Shown: positions 8,454-17,111, numbered from the stretch's first letter. The stretch is DNA of 42,832 bases from an uncultured Blautia sp. (GCA_934426285.1 CAKRYE010000014.1:1-42832); one strand, 5' to 3'. Notes: generated by a model not told the origin, from the sequence alone. Numbers and translations: made by a program.

Positions 8454-9542
8454 ATGGATCTTTCAACCTTAGTAAAAATGTCAAATACTTATGGAAGCAA
8501 CCCTGCCTATGTTCTTGCAGGCGGCGGTAATACTTCTGTAAAAGACGACACCACATTGTATGTAAAAGGCTCTGGTACACAGCTTGCCACAATCAAGGCA
8601 GAGGAATTTGTGGAAATGAGCAGAGCACGTTTGAATGAGATCATGAAAACAGATTATCCTGAAGATGATGTCAAACGTGAATCACTGTATCTTGCAGATG
8701 TTATGGCTGCAGTAACAGATGCTGACAAAACCAAACGTCCAAGTGTGGAAGCACTGCTTCATAATTTATTTGCCTATACATATGTACTGCATGTTCATCC
8801 TACACTTGTCAATGGACTGACCTGCGGAAAAGGGGCAAAGGAACTCAGTGAACAGCTTCTTGGAAAAGAGGTACTCTGGATCGATATCTGCAAACCCGGA
8901 TATACACTTGCGCGTATCTGCTATGAGAAGATGAATGCTTATAAAGAAGAATTTGGAAAAGATGTTCAGGTTCTTCTGCTTCAGAATCATGGAATCTTCG
9001 TTGCAGCAAATACTGTAGAGGAAATTGGAGTTTTATTTGACGGCGTGATCAGTAAATTAGAGAAACAGGTAAAGAGAACTGCTGATGTCAGTGATGCGGT
9101 TACACCTGAAAAAGAGCAGGCAGCAGAGAAGCTTTCTCAGTTACTGGGACATGCAGTAGAAGTGGTACCTGCAGCAGAAGCTGATCATTTTGTAAAAGAT
9201 AAAGCAGCGGCTGCACCGCTTCTGAAGCCGTTTACACCGGATCACATTGTATACTGCGGACCATATCCGTTATTTGTAGAAAATATTGATCAGTCAAAAG
9301 CAGCGCTGGATGCATTTATGGCAGAGAATGACAAAGAGCCAAGACTGATCCTGGTACAGGGAGTTGGCGCCTTTATCATGGAAGATGATAAGGGAAAAGC
9401 TGCAAAAGCACAGCTTCTTGTAAAAGATGCCATTAAGCTTGCAGTATATGCAGAAAGCTTTGGCGGACCGCTTCACATGACAGATGATATTACATACTTT
9501 ATCACACATTGGGAAGCAGAAGCATACCGCAGTAAGAAATAA
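8454..9542 (+). CDS. class II aldolase/adducin family protein
   Basis: A 362-residue protein of the class II (zinc) aldolase/adducin family, which cleaves or forms carbon bonds in phosphorylated sugars such as fuculose, rhamnulose or ribulose phosphates. Visible features are the substrate phosphate loop AGGGNTSVKD near residue 20, the metal ligands H113 and H115 in HVHP, and H179 in QNHGIF. The C-terminal 130 residues extend beyond the usual 210-230-residue aldolase core. The start at 8454 has GGAGG 8-9 nt upstream and lies downstream of the promoter; the 19 extra upstream codons would overlap the -10. It is alone in its transcript, ended by a strong terminator. The substrate cannot be named; the N-terminal motif recalls the aldolase half of RhaE-type enzymes. 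Confidence 0.8.
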   Translation: MDLSTLVKMSNTYGSNPAYVLAGGGNTSVKDDTTLYVKGSGTQLATIKAEEFVEMSRARLNEIMKTDYPEDDVKRESLYLADVMAAVTDADKTKRPSVEALLHNLFAYTYVLHVHPTLVNGLTCGKGAKELSEQLLGKEVLWIDICKPGYTLARICYEKMNAYKEEFGKDVQVLLLQNHGIFVAANTVEEIGVLFDGVISKLEKQVKRTADVSDAVTPEKEQAAEKLSQLLGHAVEVVPAAEADHFVKDKAAAAPLLKPFTPDHIVYCGPYPLFVENIDQSKAALDAFMAENDKEPRLILVQGVGAFIMEDDKGKAAKAQLLVKDAIKLAVYAESFGGPLHMTDDITYFITHWEAEAYRSKK

Positions 9543-9583
9543 TATGATGCTTATATAGTTTGAAAAATTTTGTCACAGATAAT

Positions 9584-9641
9584 AAAAAGATCCTGTCAGG
9601 GGAAAGGCTTTGAGCCTTGTGTCCCCGTCAGGATCTTTTTT
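9584..9641. terminator. bidirectional terminator between aldolase and typA
   Basis: AAAAAGATCCTG at 9584-9595 and CAGGATCTTTTT at 9629-9640 pair almost perfectly, with CAGGGG/CCCC extending the stem. T-runs lie on both strands, serving the two convergent genes. Confidence 0.85.
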
Positions 9642-9653
9642 GATGATTTATTT

Positions 9654-11486
9654 TCAGGCTTTTCTGAAAGCTGCTCTCTTACGTTCTCTGGAATCCAGAA
9701 GTCTCTTACGGATACGGAGAGACTCCGGTGTAACCTCAAGGAGTTCATCCTGGTCGATGAAATCGATGGCCTGTTCCAGGCTGAGAACTCTTGGTGGAGT
9801 TAATTTCAGTGCATCATCAGCGGAAGAAGAACGTGTGTTAGTCAGATGTTTGGTCTTGCATACGTTCAGTTCGATATCTTCGGCTTTACCATTCTGTCCG
9901 ATGACCATACCGCTGTAAACCTTTGCTCCAGGTCCGATAAACAGAGTACCACGCTCCTGGGCTGCGAACAGACCATAAGTAACAGCTTCGCCAGCTTCGA
10001 AAGCAATCAGAGATCCCTGTTTTCTGTACTGGAAATCTCCCTTATAAGGAGCATATCCGTCAAACATAGTATTGATGATACCGGTACCCTTGGTAGAAGT
10101 AAGGAACTCACCGCGGAATCCGATCAGTCCACGGGAAGGAATGTGGAATTCCAGACGGACAGTGCCGTCGCTGGCAGTACTCATACCCTGCAGCTCACCT
10201 TTACGTTCGCTCAGCTTCTGGATCACAGTACCGGAAAATTCTTCTGGAACATCTACATAAGCGATTTCCATTGGCTCAAGTTTCTTACCGCGCTCGTCTG
10301 TTTTATACAGAACTTCCGGTTTACTTACTGCAAATTCATAGCCTTCACGTCTCATGTTCTCGATCAGGACAGACAGATGAAGTTCTCCACGTCCGGAAAC
10401 CTTAAAGGCTTCTGTTGTTTCAGTATCTTCTACACGAAGGCTGACATCTGTATTCAGCTCACGGTAGAGACGGTCACGAAGATGACGGGATGTGATGTAT
10501 TTACCTTCCTGGCCTGCCAGCGGACTGTCATTTACGATGAAGTTCATGGCAATGGTAGGCTCGGAAATCTTCTGGAAAGGAATTGCCTCCGGGTTTTCTC
10601 CACCGCAGAGAGTATCACCGATATGGATGTCTGCGATACCGGAAATAGCAACGATGGAACCAATAGTAGCTTCCTTTACTTCAACCTTATTCAGACCGTC
10701 AAACTCATAGAGCTTGCTGATCTTAACTTTCTTACGTTTGTCCAGATCATGATGGTTTAACAGAGTCAGCTCCTGATTAACGGCAATCTTACCATTCTCA
10801 ACTTTACCTACACCGATACGTCCAACATATTCGTTGTAGTCAATGGTGCTGATCAGAACCTGAGTATCTGCATCAGGATCTCCCTCCGGAGCCGGGATAT
10901 ATTTCAGGATAGCGTCAAACAGAGGAGCCATATCCTTAGGAGTATCGTTTAAGTCGATCACAGCATGACCTGCTTTTGCAGAAGCATACAGGAACGGACA
11001 GTCAAGCTGCTCATCAGAAGCACCAAGGTCCATAAGAAGTTCCAGAACTTCATCTACAACTTCGTCAGGACGAGCCTCCGGACGGTCGATTTTGTTGATA
11101 CATACGATGACATGAAGATCAAGCTCAAGGGCTTTCTTAAGAACGAACTTAGTCTGAGGCATAGCACCCTCGAAAGCATCAACGAGAAGAATAACGCCGT
11201 CTACCATCTTAAGTACACGTTCTACCTCGCCACCGAAATCAGCATGTCCTGGTGTGTCGATGATGTTGATCTTTGTATCTTTGTAATGAATAGCAGTATT
11301 CTTGGATAAAATAGTGATACCACGTTCACGTTCGATGTCATTGGAGTCCATGACACGTTCCTGAACTTCCTGGTTCTCACGGAATACACCGCTCTGTTTC
11401 AGAAGCTGGTCAACCAGAGTTGTTTTACCGTGGTCAACGTGTGCGATGATGGCTACGTTACGGACGTCTTCACGTTTTGTTCTCAT
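9654..11486 (-). CDS. typA: translational GTPase BipA/TypA
   Basis: A 610-residue ribosome-associated GTPase of the EF-G superfamily, used in ribosome assembly and stress or cold adaptation. The G domain begins [18 protein letters not shown] (G1 near residues 13-21). G2 is seen in [13 protein letters not shown]3 in [14 protein letters not shown] and G4 in NKID. Then come EF-Tu domain 2 (about 205-300), an EF-G-like domain V (about 400-480) and the BipA-specific C-terminal domain with [13 protein letters not shown]. The length equals the family norm. The ribosome site is purine-rich (GAGGAAAGGAAA). It is convergent with the aldolase gene and divergent from the SSB-like gene. Confidence 0.96.
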   Translation of the reverse strand: MRTKREDVRNVAIIAHVDHGKTTLVDQLLKQSGVFRENQEVQERVMDSNDIERERGITILSKNTAIHYKDTKINIIDTPGHADFGGEVERVLKMVDGVILLVDAFEGAMPQTKFVLKKALELDLHVIVCINKIDRPEARPDEVVDEVLELLMDLGASDEQLDCPFLYASAKAGHAVIDLNDTPKDMAPLFDAILKYIPAPEGDPDADTQVLISTIDYNEYVGRIGVGKVENGKIAVNQELTLLNHHDLDKRKKVKISKLYEFDGLNKVEVKEATIGSIVAISGIADIHIGDTLCGGENPEAIPFQKISEPTIAMNFIVNDSPLAGQEGKYITSRHLRDRLYRELNTDVSLRVEDTETTEAFKVSGRGELHLSVLIENMRREGYEFAVSKPEVLYKTDERGKKLEPMEIAYVDVPEEFSGTVIQKLSERKGELQGMSTASDGTVRLEFHIPSRGLIGFRGEFLTSTKGTGIINTMFDGYAPYKGDFQYRKQGSLIAFEAGEAVTYGLFAAQERGTLFIGPGAKVYSGMVIGQNGKAEDIELNVCKTKHLTNTRSSSADDALKLTPPRVLSLEQAIDFIDQDELLEVTPESLRIRKRLLDSRERKRAAFRKA

Positions 11487-11540
11487 AAAATGATTTCCTT
11501 TCCTCTTTAAATCTGAATGATTGGTAATGTATTTATTCCT

Positions 11541-11546
11541 ATTATA
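11541..11546 (-). promoter_or_regulatory. -10 element of typA
   Basis: TATAAT on the minus strand about 55 nt upstream of the typA start. The -35 is weak at 17-18 nt. Confidence 0.35.
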
Positions 11547-11672
11547 TGTGTTTTTTTCTTCAATAAGTTACCCGATTTTCCAGTTTACCACATTTTCCAC
11601 AGATTACAAGGTGTTAAAATAATTTTTTTTATTTTTACAGATTCTGGTTCTAAACAGGAAAGCCTGTACATA

Positions 11673-11696
11673 ACCTTATAAAGAACAATATAAGGT
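11673..11696. promoter_or_regulatory. inverted repeat upstream of the SSB-like gene
   Basis: ACCTTATA (11673-11680), 8 nt, TATAAGGT (11689-11696): a perfect inverted repeat, 57 nt before the start codon. It could be an operator or a leader hairpin. Confidence 0.4.
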
Positions 11697-11753
11697 ACGC
11701 CAGGGCAGGAGAACTGAAACTGCAGTCTGTCCTGAGAGGAAGGAGAACAAATT

Positions 11754-12380
11754 ATGGCAGATAAAATTATTGAAAACAATCAGGTATCAATGATGGGCAA
11801 GATTGCAGCAGGATTTACCTTCAGCCATCAAGTGTTTGGTGAAGGCTTTTATATGACAGAGCTTATGGTAAAAAGGCTCAGCGATTCAGAGGACAGGATT
11901 CCTGTAATGATTTCTGAACGGCTGATCGATGTGACACAGGATTATATTGGAGAGTATGTGGAGATCCACGGACAGTTTCGTTCCTATAACAGACATGAGG
12001 AGAAGCATAACCGTCTGGTGCTTTCTGTGTTTACCAGAGAACTGAAATTTGTAGAGGAAGAAGATGATACAGTTCCGGTAAACCAGATTTTTCTGGATGG
12101 TTATATCTGTAAACCTCCGGTATACCGAAAAACTCCTCTGGGACGGGAGATTGCGGATCTGCTTCTGGCTGTGAACAGACCTTATGGAAAATCTGATTAC
12201 ATACCTTGCATCTGCTGGGGCAGAAATGCCCGATATGCTTCTGCCTTTGAAGTGGGCGGCCATGTACTGATCTGGGGCAGAATCCAGAGCAGGGAATATA
12301 TGAAACGGACAGGAGAAAATGAGACAGAGAAAAGAGTGGCTTATGAGGTATCTGTGAGCAAACTGGAATATATAGAATAA
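11754..12380 (+). CDS. SSB-like protein with two OB folds
   Basis: A 208-residue protein that seems to hold two OB-fold units. The N-terminal half (about 8-95) is a diverged OB. The C-terminal half (about 105-207) carries clear single-stranded DNA-binding protein signatures: TPLGREIADLLLAVNR, then YIPCICWGRNA and GRIQSREY. Ordinary SSB has one OB fold plus an acidic tail ending in DDDIPF; here there is no such tail (it ends KLEYIE), so it is not the main replicative SSB. It would bind single-stranded DNA in the cytoplasm. A GAAGGAG ribosome site precedes ATG. It stands alone between typA and the corrinoid adenosyltransferase. Confidence 0.75.
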   Translation: MADKIIENNQVSMMGKIAAGFTFSHQVFGEGFYMTELMVKRLSDSEDRIPVMISERLIDVTQDYIGEYVEIHGQFRSYNRHEEKHNRLVLSVFTRELKFVEEEDDTVPVNQIFLDGYICKPPVYRKTPLGREIADLLLAVNRPYGKSDYIPCICWGRNARYASAFEVGGHVLIWGRIQSREYMKRTGENETEKRVAYEVSVSKLEYIE

Positions 12381-12421
12381 AGAAAAGGTCTTGTGAACAA
12401 TCGCCGGGAAATAACATTTAC

Positions 12422-12450
12422 TTGCAATTATTCAGAAACTGAGGTAATAT
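12422..12450 (+). promoter_or_regulatory. promoter of the corrinoid adenosyltransferase gene
   Basis: TTGCAA, 17 nt, TAATAT, about 90 nt before the start codon. Confidence 0.55.
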
Positions 12451-12480
12451 AAGCGTATTCAAAAAACAAAAACAATTCAG

Positions 12481-12509
12481 GTCAGAGGCAGGTACCTTTT
12501 GACTCTGAC
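12481..12509 (+). promoter_or_regulatory. leader hairpin before the adenosyltransferase gene
   Basis: GTCAGAG (12481-12487) pairs with CTCTGAC (12503-12509), followed by an A/T-rich stretch without a pure T-run. Lying between the promoter and the start codon, it could be a weak attenuator. It does not resemble a cobalamin riboswitch. Confidence 0.3.
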
Positions 12510-12542
12510 ATTATTTTATTAGATTAAGAGGAATTGTCTGTC

Positions 12543-13046
12543 ATGGAAAAGGAATTTACAGAAGTTTACTGTGGAAGCGGAAAGGGCAAGACTACGCTGG
12601 CAGTTGGCCAGTGCCTGAGAGCCTCTGCCAACGGTAAGAGTGTGATCATTATTCAGTTTCTGAAAGGTAAGGAGCGGCGCGAACTGGATTTCCTGGAGGA
12701 ACTGGAGAATCAGGATATCAAGATTTTCCGGTTCGAAAAGATGGAAAAATGCTATGAGCAGCTTAATGATCAGGAAAAAGAGGAAGAAAATAATAATATC
12801 CTGAATGCATTGAATTTTGCTAGAAAAGTAATTGCTACTCAGGAATGTGATGTTCTGCTGCTGGATGAGATTCTGGGACTGCTGGATTATGGAATTGCCA
12901 CAGAGGAGGCGCTGGAGGAAATCCTGAAGCTGAAGGATGACAGTATGCATATTATTCTTACAGGAAGAGTTTTGCCGGAGGGACTGCGTAAATATGCAGA
13001 CAGTGTAACTACGCTGACTACAGAACTTCTGCATTGCGAGGAGTAA
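12543..13046 (+). CDS. corrinoid adenosyltransferase (CobA/BtuR/CobO type)
   Basis: A 167-residue P-loop protein that would transfer the adenosyl group of ATP to cob(I)alamin. The nucleotide loop is YCGSGKGKTTLA (G11-T18), the CobA-type variant. The downstream VIIIQFLKG, VLLLDEILGLLDYG and IILTGRVLPEGL blocks are the typical family strands. A TTG at 12534 is in frame but only 2 nt from AAGAGG, whereas ATG at 12543 is 11 nt away, so ATG is preferred. The dapA-dapB pair follows 66 nt downstream. No other cobalamin gene is adjacent, suggesting activation of salvaged corrinoid for B12 enzymes. Confidence 0.85.
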   Translation: MEKEFTEVYCGSGKGKTTLAVGQCLRASANGKSVIIIQFLKGKERRELDFLEELENQDIKIFRFEKMEKCYEQLNDQEKEEENNNILNALNFARKVIATQECDVLLLDEILGLLDYGIATEEALEEILKLKDDSMHIILTGRVLPEGLRKYADSVTTLTTELLHCEE

Positions 13047-13112
13047 AGAGGTTACTGAGACAGAAAGTTGATGATAAAAATAATAGCTACAGAAGAATAA
13101 GGAGGAAAGCAA

Positions 13113-14006
13113 ATGGCAATTTTTAAAGGTGCGGGCGTTGCGATCGTAACCCCTATGTATGAGGATGGTAAGGTTAATTATGACAAGCTGGAGGAGCTTC
13201 TGGAGTTCCAGATCGCCAACAGTACAGATGCCATTATCATCTGTGGAACCACAGGTGAATCATCTACTATGACACATGGAGAACATCTTAAAACAATCAA
13301 ATTTGCAATTGACAAAGTAAATAAAAGAGTGCCTGTTATTGCAGGTACAGGTTCCAACTGTACAGAAACTGCGATCATGATGTCAAAAGAGGCAGCTTCC
13401 TATGGCGCAGATGCACTGCTGGTAGTAACTCCTTATTATAATAAGGCAACACAGAAGGGACTGATCGCTCATTATACAGCTATCGCTGAAGCTGTACCGG
13501 AAACTCCGATCATTATGTATAATGTACCAAGCCGTACCGGATGTAACATTCAGCCTGCAACAGCAGTAGCTCTTGCAAAGAATGTAAAGAATATCGTTGG
13601 TATTAAGGCTGCAAGCGGAGATCTGTCACAGATCGCAACTATGATGTCCATGGCTGACGGATGCATTGAACTGTATTCCGGAAATGATGACCAGGTACTG
13701 CCGATCCTTTCCCTTGGCGGACTGGGAGTGATTTCCGTGCTTTCTAACGTGGCTCCAAAGGAAACTCATGATATGGTCATGAAATTCCTGGAGGGAGATA
13801 CAAAGGGTGCAGCTGAGATCCAGTTAAAGGCAATCCCACTGATCCATGCATTATTCAGCGAAGTAAATCCTATTCCTGTAAAAGCAGCTCTGAACCTGAT
13901 GGGTAAGGAAGCAGGCCCGCTTCGCATGCCGCTGACAGAAATGGATGATGCAAATAAAGCAGTTCTGGCACAGGCTATGAAGGACTTCGGTATCAAACTG
14001 GCATAA
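13113..14006 (+). CDS. dapA: 4-hydroxy-tetrahydrodipicolinate synthase
   Basis: A 297-residue TIM-barrel aldolase that condenses pyruvate with aspartate semialdehyde, the first step committed to diaminopimelate and lysine. The Schiff-base lysine is K165 in VGIKAASGD. Y136 in MYNVPSRTG, T46/T47 in CGTTGESS and R141 complete the known active site. Length is standard. An excellent AAGGAGG precedes ATG. dapB follows 35 nt later, so the two form an operon supplying cell-wall diaminopimelate and lysine. I looked for a lysine riboswitch upstream and saw none; the 66-nt gap is too short for one. Confidence 0.97.
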   Translation: MAIFKGAGVAIVTPMYEDGKVNYDKLEELLEFQIANSTDAIIICGTTGESSTMTHGEHLKTIKFAIDKVNKRVPVIAGTGSNCTETAIMMSKEAASYGADALLVVTPYYNKATQKGLIAHYTAIAEAVPETPIIMYNVPSRTGCNIQPATAVALAKNVKNIVGIKAASGDLSQIATMMSMADGCIELYSGNDDQVLPILSLGGLGVISVLSNVAPKETHDMVMKFLEGDTKGAAEIQLKAIPLIHALFSEVNPIPVKAALNLMGKEAGPLRMPLTEMDDANKAVLAQAMKDFGIKLA

Positions 14007-14041
14007 GGAACAGGACAACGGAATTTGAAAGGAAATTACAA

Positions 14042-14803
14042 ATGGTAAAGATTATTATGCATGGCTGCAACGGTCACATGGGACAGGTGATTTCCGGACT
14101 TGTAGCACAGGATCCGGATGCGGAGATCGTAGCTGGTATTGATGTAGCAGACCAGGGTAAGAACAGTTATCCTGTTTACACAAATATGAAAGAATGTCAG
14201 GTAGAAGCAGATGCTCTGATCGATTTCTCTTCTGCGAAAGCAACAGATGCACTTCTGGATTATTGTGCAGAACGTAAGCTTCCGGTAGTTTTATGTACTA
14301 CGGGATTAAGCGAGGAGCAGCTTGCGAAGGTAGAGGAGACAGCGAAGAAAGTAGCTGTTCTGAAATCTGCCAATATGTCTCTGGGTATCAATACATTGAT
14401 GAAACTGATCCAGGATGCAGCCAAAGTTCTGGCTACAGCAGGCTTCGATATGGAGATCGTAGAGAAACATCATCGTCTGAAACTGGATGCACCCAGCGGA
14501 ACAGCGCTGGCTCTGGCAGACAGCCTGAATGAGGCTATGGATAACCAGTATCATTATACTTATGACCGCAGCCAGAGACGTCAGATGCGTGATGATAAGG
14601 AAATCGGTATTTCTGCTGTACGAGGCGGCACGATCGTGGGAGAGCATGAAGTGATCTTTGCAGGTCCCGATGAAGTGATCGAGTTTAAGCATACTGCATA
14701 TTCCAAGGCCGTATTTGGCAAGGGAGCAGTTGAAGCAGCCAAGTTCCTGGCAGGTAAACCGGCAGGACGTTATGAGATGAGCGATGTGATCAGCGCTAAA
14801 TAA
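14042..14803 (+). CDS. dapB: 4-hydroxy-tetrahydrodipicolinate reductase
   Basis: A 253-residue NAD(P)H-dependent reductase, second enzyme after DapA. The nucleotide-binding motif is GCNGHMG (G8, G11, G14). The catalytic and substrate block EKHHRLKLDAPSGTAL supplies H143/H144 and K147. The family C-terminal domain ends normally. AAAGGA lies just upstream of ATG. It is the last gene of the dapAB operon and is followed by a very strong terminator. Confidence 0.97.
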   Translation: MVKIIMHGCNGHMGQVISGLVAQDPDAEIVAGIDVADQGKNSYPVYTNMKECQVEADALIDFSSAKATDALLDYCAERKLPVVLCTTGLSEEQLAKVEETAKKVAVLKSANMSLGINTLMKLIQDAAKVLATAGFDMEIVEKHHRLKLDAPSGTALALADSLNEAMDNQYHYTYDRSQRRQMRDDKEIGISAVRGGTIVGEHEVIFAGPDEVIEFKHTAYSKAVFGKGAVEAAKFLAGKPAGRYEMSDVISAK

Positions 14804-14806
14804 TAC

Positions 14807-14857
14807 AAAAGAGGAAATACATTTATGTTATCTGTAAATGTATTTCCTCTTTTTTTA
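14807..14857 (+). terminator. terminator of dapAB
   Basis: AAAAGAGGAAATACATTTA (14807-14825) and its exact reverse complement at 14835-14853 form a 19-bp perfect stem with a 9-nt loop and seven or more Ts. Confidence 0.92.
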
Positions 14858-14921
14858 TAATTTTTTATAAGTCAGGAGCGTACCCCTTTTTCTGACATTG
14901 AGAAAACCCTGGGCAATGGAA

Positions 14922-16166
14922 TCAATGCAGATATGCATAATTCAGCAGTATGCGTGAATCCTGCCATCTGGCTGCAGAGGTAGGACCGCCAAGAACTACT
15001 GAAATATAGGTATGGCCTTTACTGGATTGGGATAAGCCTATGAAACAGTATTTGGCTTTGTTGGTAAATCCGGTTTTCATTCCCTGTACACCCGGAACAT
15101 TTCCCAGAAGAGCATTTGTGGTGCTTACATAGAATCTGCGTCCTGTGTTCAGACTGCTGAAGGAATAAGAGCCTGTCCGGATCAGGCTGCGGAAGGTCTG
15201 GCTGCGAAGTGCATATTGGGCAATTTTGGCAAGATCAGAAGCTGTAGTGTAGTGGTTATATTCTGCATCCAGTCCATTTGGGGTAGCAAAATGTGTATTT
15301 GTGCATCCTATTTCAGCTGCTTTTTGGTTCATAAGCTTTACAAACTTGTCGGCAGAACCGCTGACATGTTCTGCAATGGCCACTGCAGTGTCATTATGGG
15401 AGGGAAGCATCAGTGAATATAGAAGATCCCGCAGGTAAAAAACTTCTCCTGCATTGGCATAGAGCTTGGAAGCTTCAATAGATGCTGCGTAGGGAGAGAA
15501 TTTCACCTTTTCATTTAATTTGCAGTTTTCCAGAGCAAGAATACAGGTCATGATTTTTGTGGTACTTGCATTTGCATGAGGTACATCTGCGTTTTTGGAG
15601 TATATGACCTTTCCGGTGTCTGCATTGATCAGAAGTGCGCAGTCAGATGACAGATTGTAATTTAATCCGGAATGATGCAGAACTCCACTGTTGTCAAAGT
15701 AATAATTTACTTTCTTGATCTTTTGCTGCCCTGTGACAGCTTTGTAGTCAGAGCCAAAATAGAATTTTCTGCCGGAGGCATCGGTGTACCATCCGGTAAT
15801 TGCTGCTCCATCTTTTCCTGCATAGTAGTAATCTCCTTTATAGTGAATCAGAGAGTTACGGAACAGGTATCCCTGGGAGCGAGTGCCGAAGTAGTATTTT
15901 TTACCGTTGACAGTATGCCAGCCGTACCAGCGGTATCCGTATTTATTGAAGTAATAAGTTCTTTTTCCTATTTTCAGAAATTCATTTTTGGCAATTGTCT
16001 TGTCATCATACTGATAGGTCCAGTATTTACCGGAGGCAACAAACTTTCCTGAAGCAGCAGTCTGGGGCCGGGAAAGAGAAATGGTGGCAGCCTGAGTTAC
16101 ATTACTGCTGAAAATAAGAAAAAATACAGTAAGGAACAGTAAAAAAATATTGCTTTTTCTCTTCAT
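14922..16166 (-). CDS. D-alanyl-D-alanine carboxypeptidase with N-terminal wall-binding repeats
   Basis: A 414-residue exported S11 peptidase (DacA/PBP5 family) that removes the terminal D-Ala of peptidoglycan stem peptides. A signal peptide (residues 1-27, cleavage near TQAA) is followed by about five aromatic-rich repeats (residues about 45-165; YYFNKYGYRWYGWHTVNGKK-like) of the glucan/choline-binding type. The catalytic domain follows: S201-T-T-K204, S256-H-N258 and K364-T-G366. The usual C-terminal PBP5 domain and amphipathic membrane anchor are missing, as the protein ends right after the catalytic fold. The repeats therefore probably provide wall attachment. AGGAG precedes ATG. Confidence 0.9.
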   Translation of the reverse strand: MKRKSNIFLLFLTVFFLIFSSNVTQAATISLSRPQTAASGKFVASGKYWTYQYDDKTIAKNEFLKIGKRTYYFNKYGYRWYGWHTVNGKKYYFGTRSQGYLFRNSLIHYKGDYYYAGKDGAAITGWYTDASGRKFYFGSDYKAVTGQQKIKKVNYYFDNSGVLHHSGLNYNLSSDCALLINADTGKVIYSKNADVPHANASTTKIMTCILALENCKLNEKVKFSPYAASIEASKLYANAGEVFYLRDLLYSLMLPSHNDTAVAIAEHVSGSADKFVKLMNQKAAEIGCTNTHFATPNGLDAEYNHYTTASDLAKIAQYALRSQTFRSLIRTGSYSFSSLNTGRRFYVSTTNALLGNVPGVQGMKTGFTNKAKYCFIGLSQSSKGHTYISVVLGGPTSAARWQDSRILLNYAYLH

Positions 16167-16284
16167 AAGACATCTCCTGTAAAATTAATAAAAAAGGTAT
16201 GTGTTACTGATAATCAGAATAGCACGAAAAAGTAAGTTTTTCCAGTATAGTACAAATTTTTTTGCACATATTAAATATACAAAG

Positions 16285-16311
16285 GTTACTGTGTACTCTG
16301 TGACCGGTAAC
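16285..16311 (+). repeat. dispersed 27-bp palindromic repeat, family 1
   Basis: Begins GTTACTGTG and ends GGTAAC. About three-quarters identical to the copies at 16967-16993 and 37544-37569. It lies between dacA-like and the acidic lipoprotein. Confidence 0.5.
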
Positions 16312-16379
16312 ATACAATATTAATTCCGGAAGAATCTGTCCTGTCAGGGTGGAAGTGACCCGGAGAAAGGGAGAAAAAT

Positions 16380-16766
16380 ATGAGAAAAAATGCAAAAAAA
16401 ATTTTGGTGGGTGCTGTGCTGATTCTGACTCTGGGCATTTTTACAGCCTGTGGGAGCAGTAATAATAATGCGGATGAGGTGGAAAAAGAGAATAATAAGA
16501 CAACAGAGGAAAATATGGCAGAAAATGAGAGTGTAGATAAGAAGGACACAGATGAGAATCCTGCAGATGAGAATTCTTCAAGTGAGAATTCTTTAGATGA
16601 CAGGGAAACAGATGAGAATAGGGAAGAGCAAAAAAAAGAAGACAGTAACAATGATGGCACTGTATCCGGTGAGCTTGGAAACAGTGTAAAGGATCTGGGC
16701 GAAGGCGTGGGAAATGCTGTTGAGGATGTAGGAGATGCAGTGGGAAATGCCACGGAAGGAAGGTAA
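16380..16766 (+). CDS. small acidic lipoprotein, function unknown
   Basis: A 128-residue protein with a lipoprotein signal (basic MRKNAKK, hydrophobic core, FTAC lipobox with the lipidated Cys at about residue 24). The rest is low complexity, rich in Glu, Asp, Asn and Ser, with DENP/DENSS-like repeats. The C-terminal 30 residues contain GNSVKDLGEGVGNAVEDVG-type short repeats that suggest an amphipathic helix. GAAAGGGAG precedes ATG. It would sit on the outer face of the membrane. No enzyme motif is present. The same strand continues into the 239-bp palindromic element. Confidence 0.75.
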   Translation: MRKNAKKILVGAVLILTLGIFTACGSSNNNADEVEKENNKTTEENMAENESVDKKDTDENPADENSSSENSLDDRETDENREEQKKEDSNNDGTVSGELGNSVKDLGEGVGNAVEDVGDAVGNATEGR

Positions 16767-16812
16767 ACTCTAAGCTTTTGGGACAGATAGTGCGGATTTA
16801 TGGAATGGGATT

Positions 16813-16842
16813 GTTACTGAGAACGGTAACGTGAACAGTAAC
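16813..16842 (+). repeat. family 1 repeat copy within the 239-bp element
   Basis: Starts GTTACTGAGAAC and ends GTGAACAGTAAC. Direct repeat of 16967-16993 with a 3-nt insertion. Confidence 0.55.
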
Positions 16843-16966
16843 AATAAAGTTACTGTTCACTGGTAATATCCCGCGAGGTGTTTTTTGTGAGCGAAGGTCA
16901 CAGAAAACCCGAGACATGTCGCGCGAATTTATGCGATTAGCATAAATTCTGTGCATCGCGAAGCGT

Positions 16967-16993
16967 GTTGCTGGGAACGAAGTGAACAGTAAC
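16967..16993 (+). repeat. family 1 repeat copy within the 239-bp element
   Basis: Starts GTTGCTGGGAAC and ends GTGAACAGTAAC; the right-hand direct partner of 16813-16842. Confidence 0.55.
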
Positions 16994-17111
16994 ACAATAA
17001 ATCCGCACTGTAAGTCCCGGGTTGCGGTATTGAGATAATTTATGGTATTATCATGATAAAGTGTAAGGCGGCAGCCACTGCAGATAAAAATATACGGAGG
17101 TAGAAAAGAAT

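Larger units (their letters stand above)
16780..17018. mobile_element. 239-bp MITE-like palindromic element (no coding)
   Basis: Fills most of the 345-bp gap between the acidic lipoprotein and hisA. Its ends (16780-16803 and 16995-17018) are imperfect 24-bp terminal inverted repeats sharing GGGAC and AGTGCGGATTTAT. Inside are a perfect 12-bp inverted repeat (GTGAACAGTAAC 16831-16842 with GTTACTGTTCAC 16849-16860), a further direct copy of the 12-mer at 16982-16993, and a perfect 10-bp hairpin (GAATTTATGC 16925-16934 with GCATAAATTC 16940-16949). No open frame and no clear target-site duplication. It could be a non-autonomous transposable element, a REP-cluster or a very large 3'-end hairpin. 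Confidence 0.5.

Noticed and set aside
12381..12542. Cobalamin riboswitch upstream of the corrinoid adenosyltransferase
   Set aside because: The gap holds one promoter and one small hairpin; the conserved B12-box type sequence is not visible and the length is too short.
13048..13066. Possible further family 1 repeat after the adenosyltransferase gene (GTTACTGAGA)
   Set aside because: Only ten bases match and the second arm is missing; too short to separate from chance.
16780..17018. CRISPR array or tRNA in the repeat-rich gap before hisA
   Set aside because: The repeats are few, nested and inverted, not regularly spaced with unique spacers; no tRNA cloverleaf sequence is seen.
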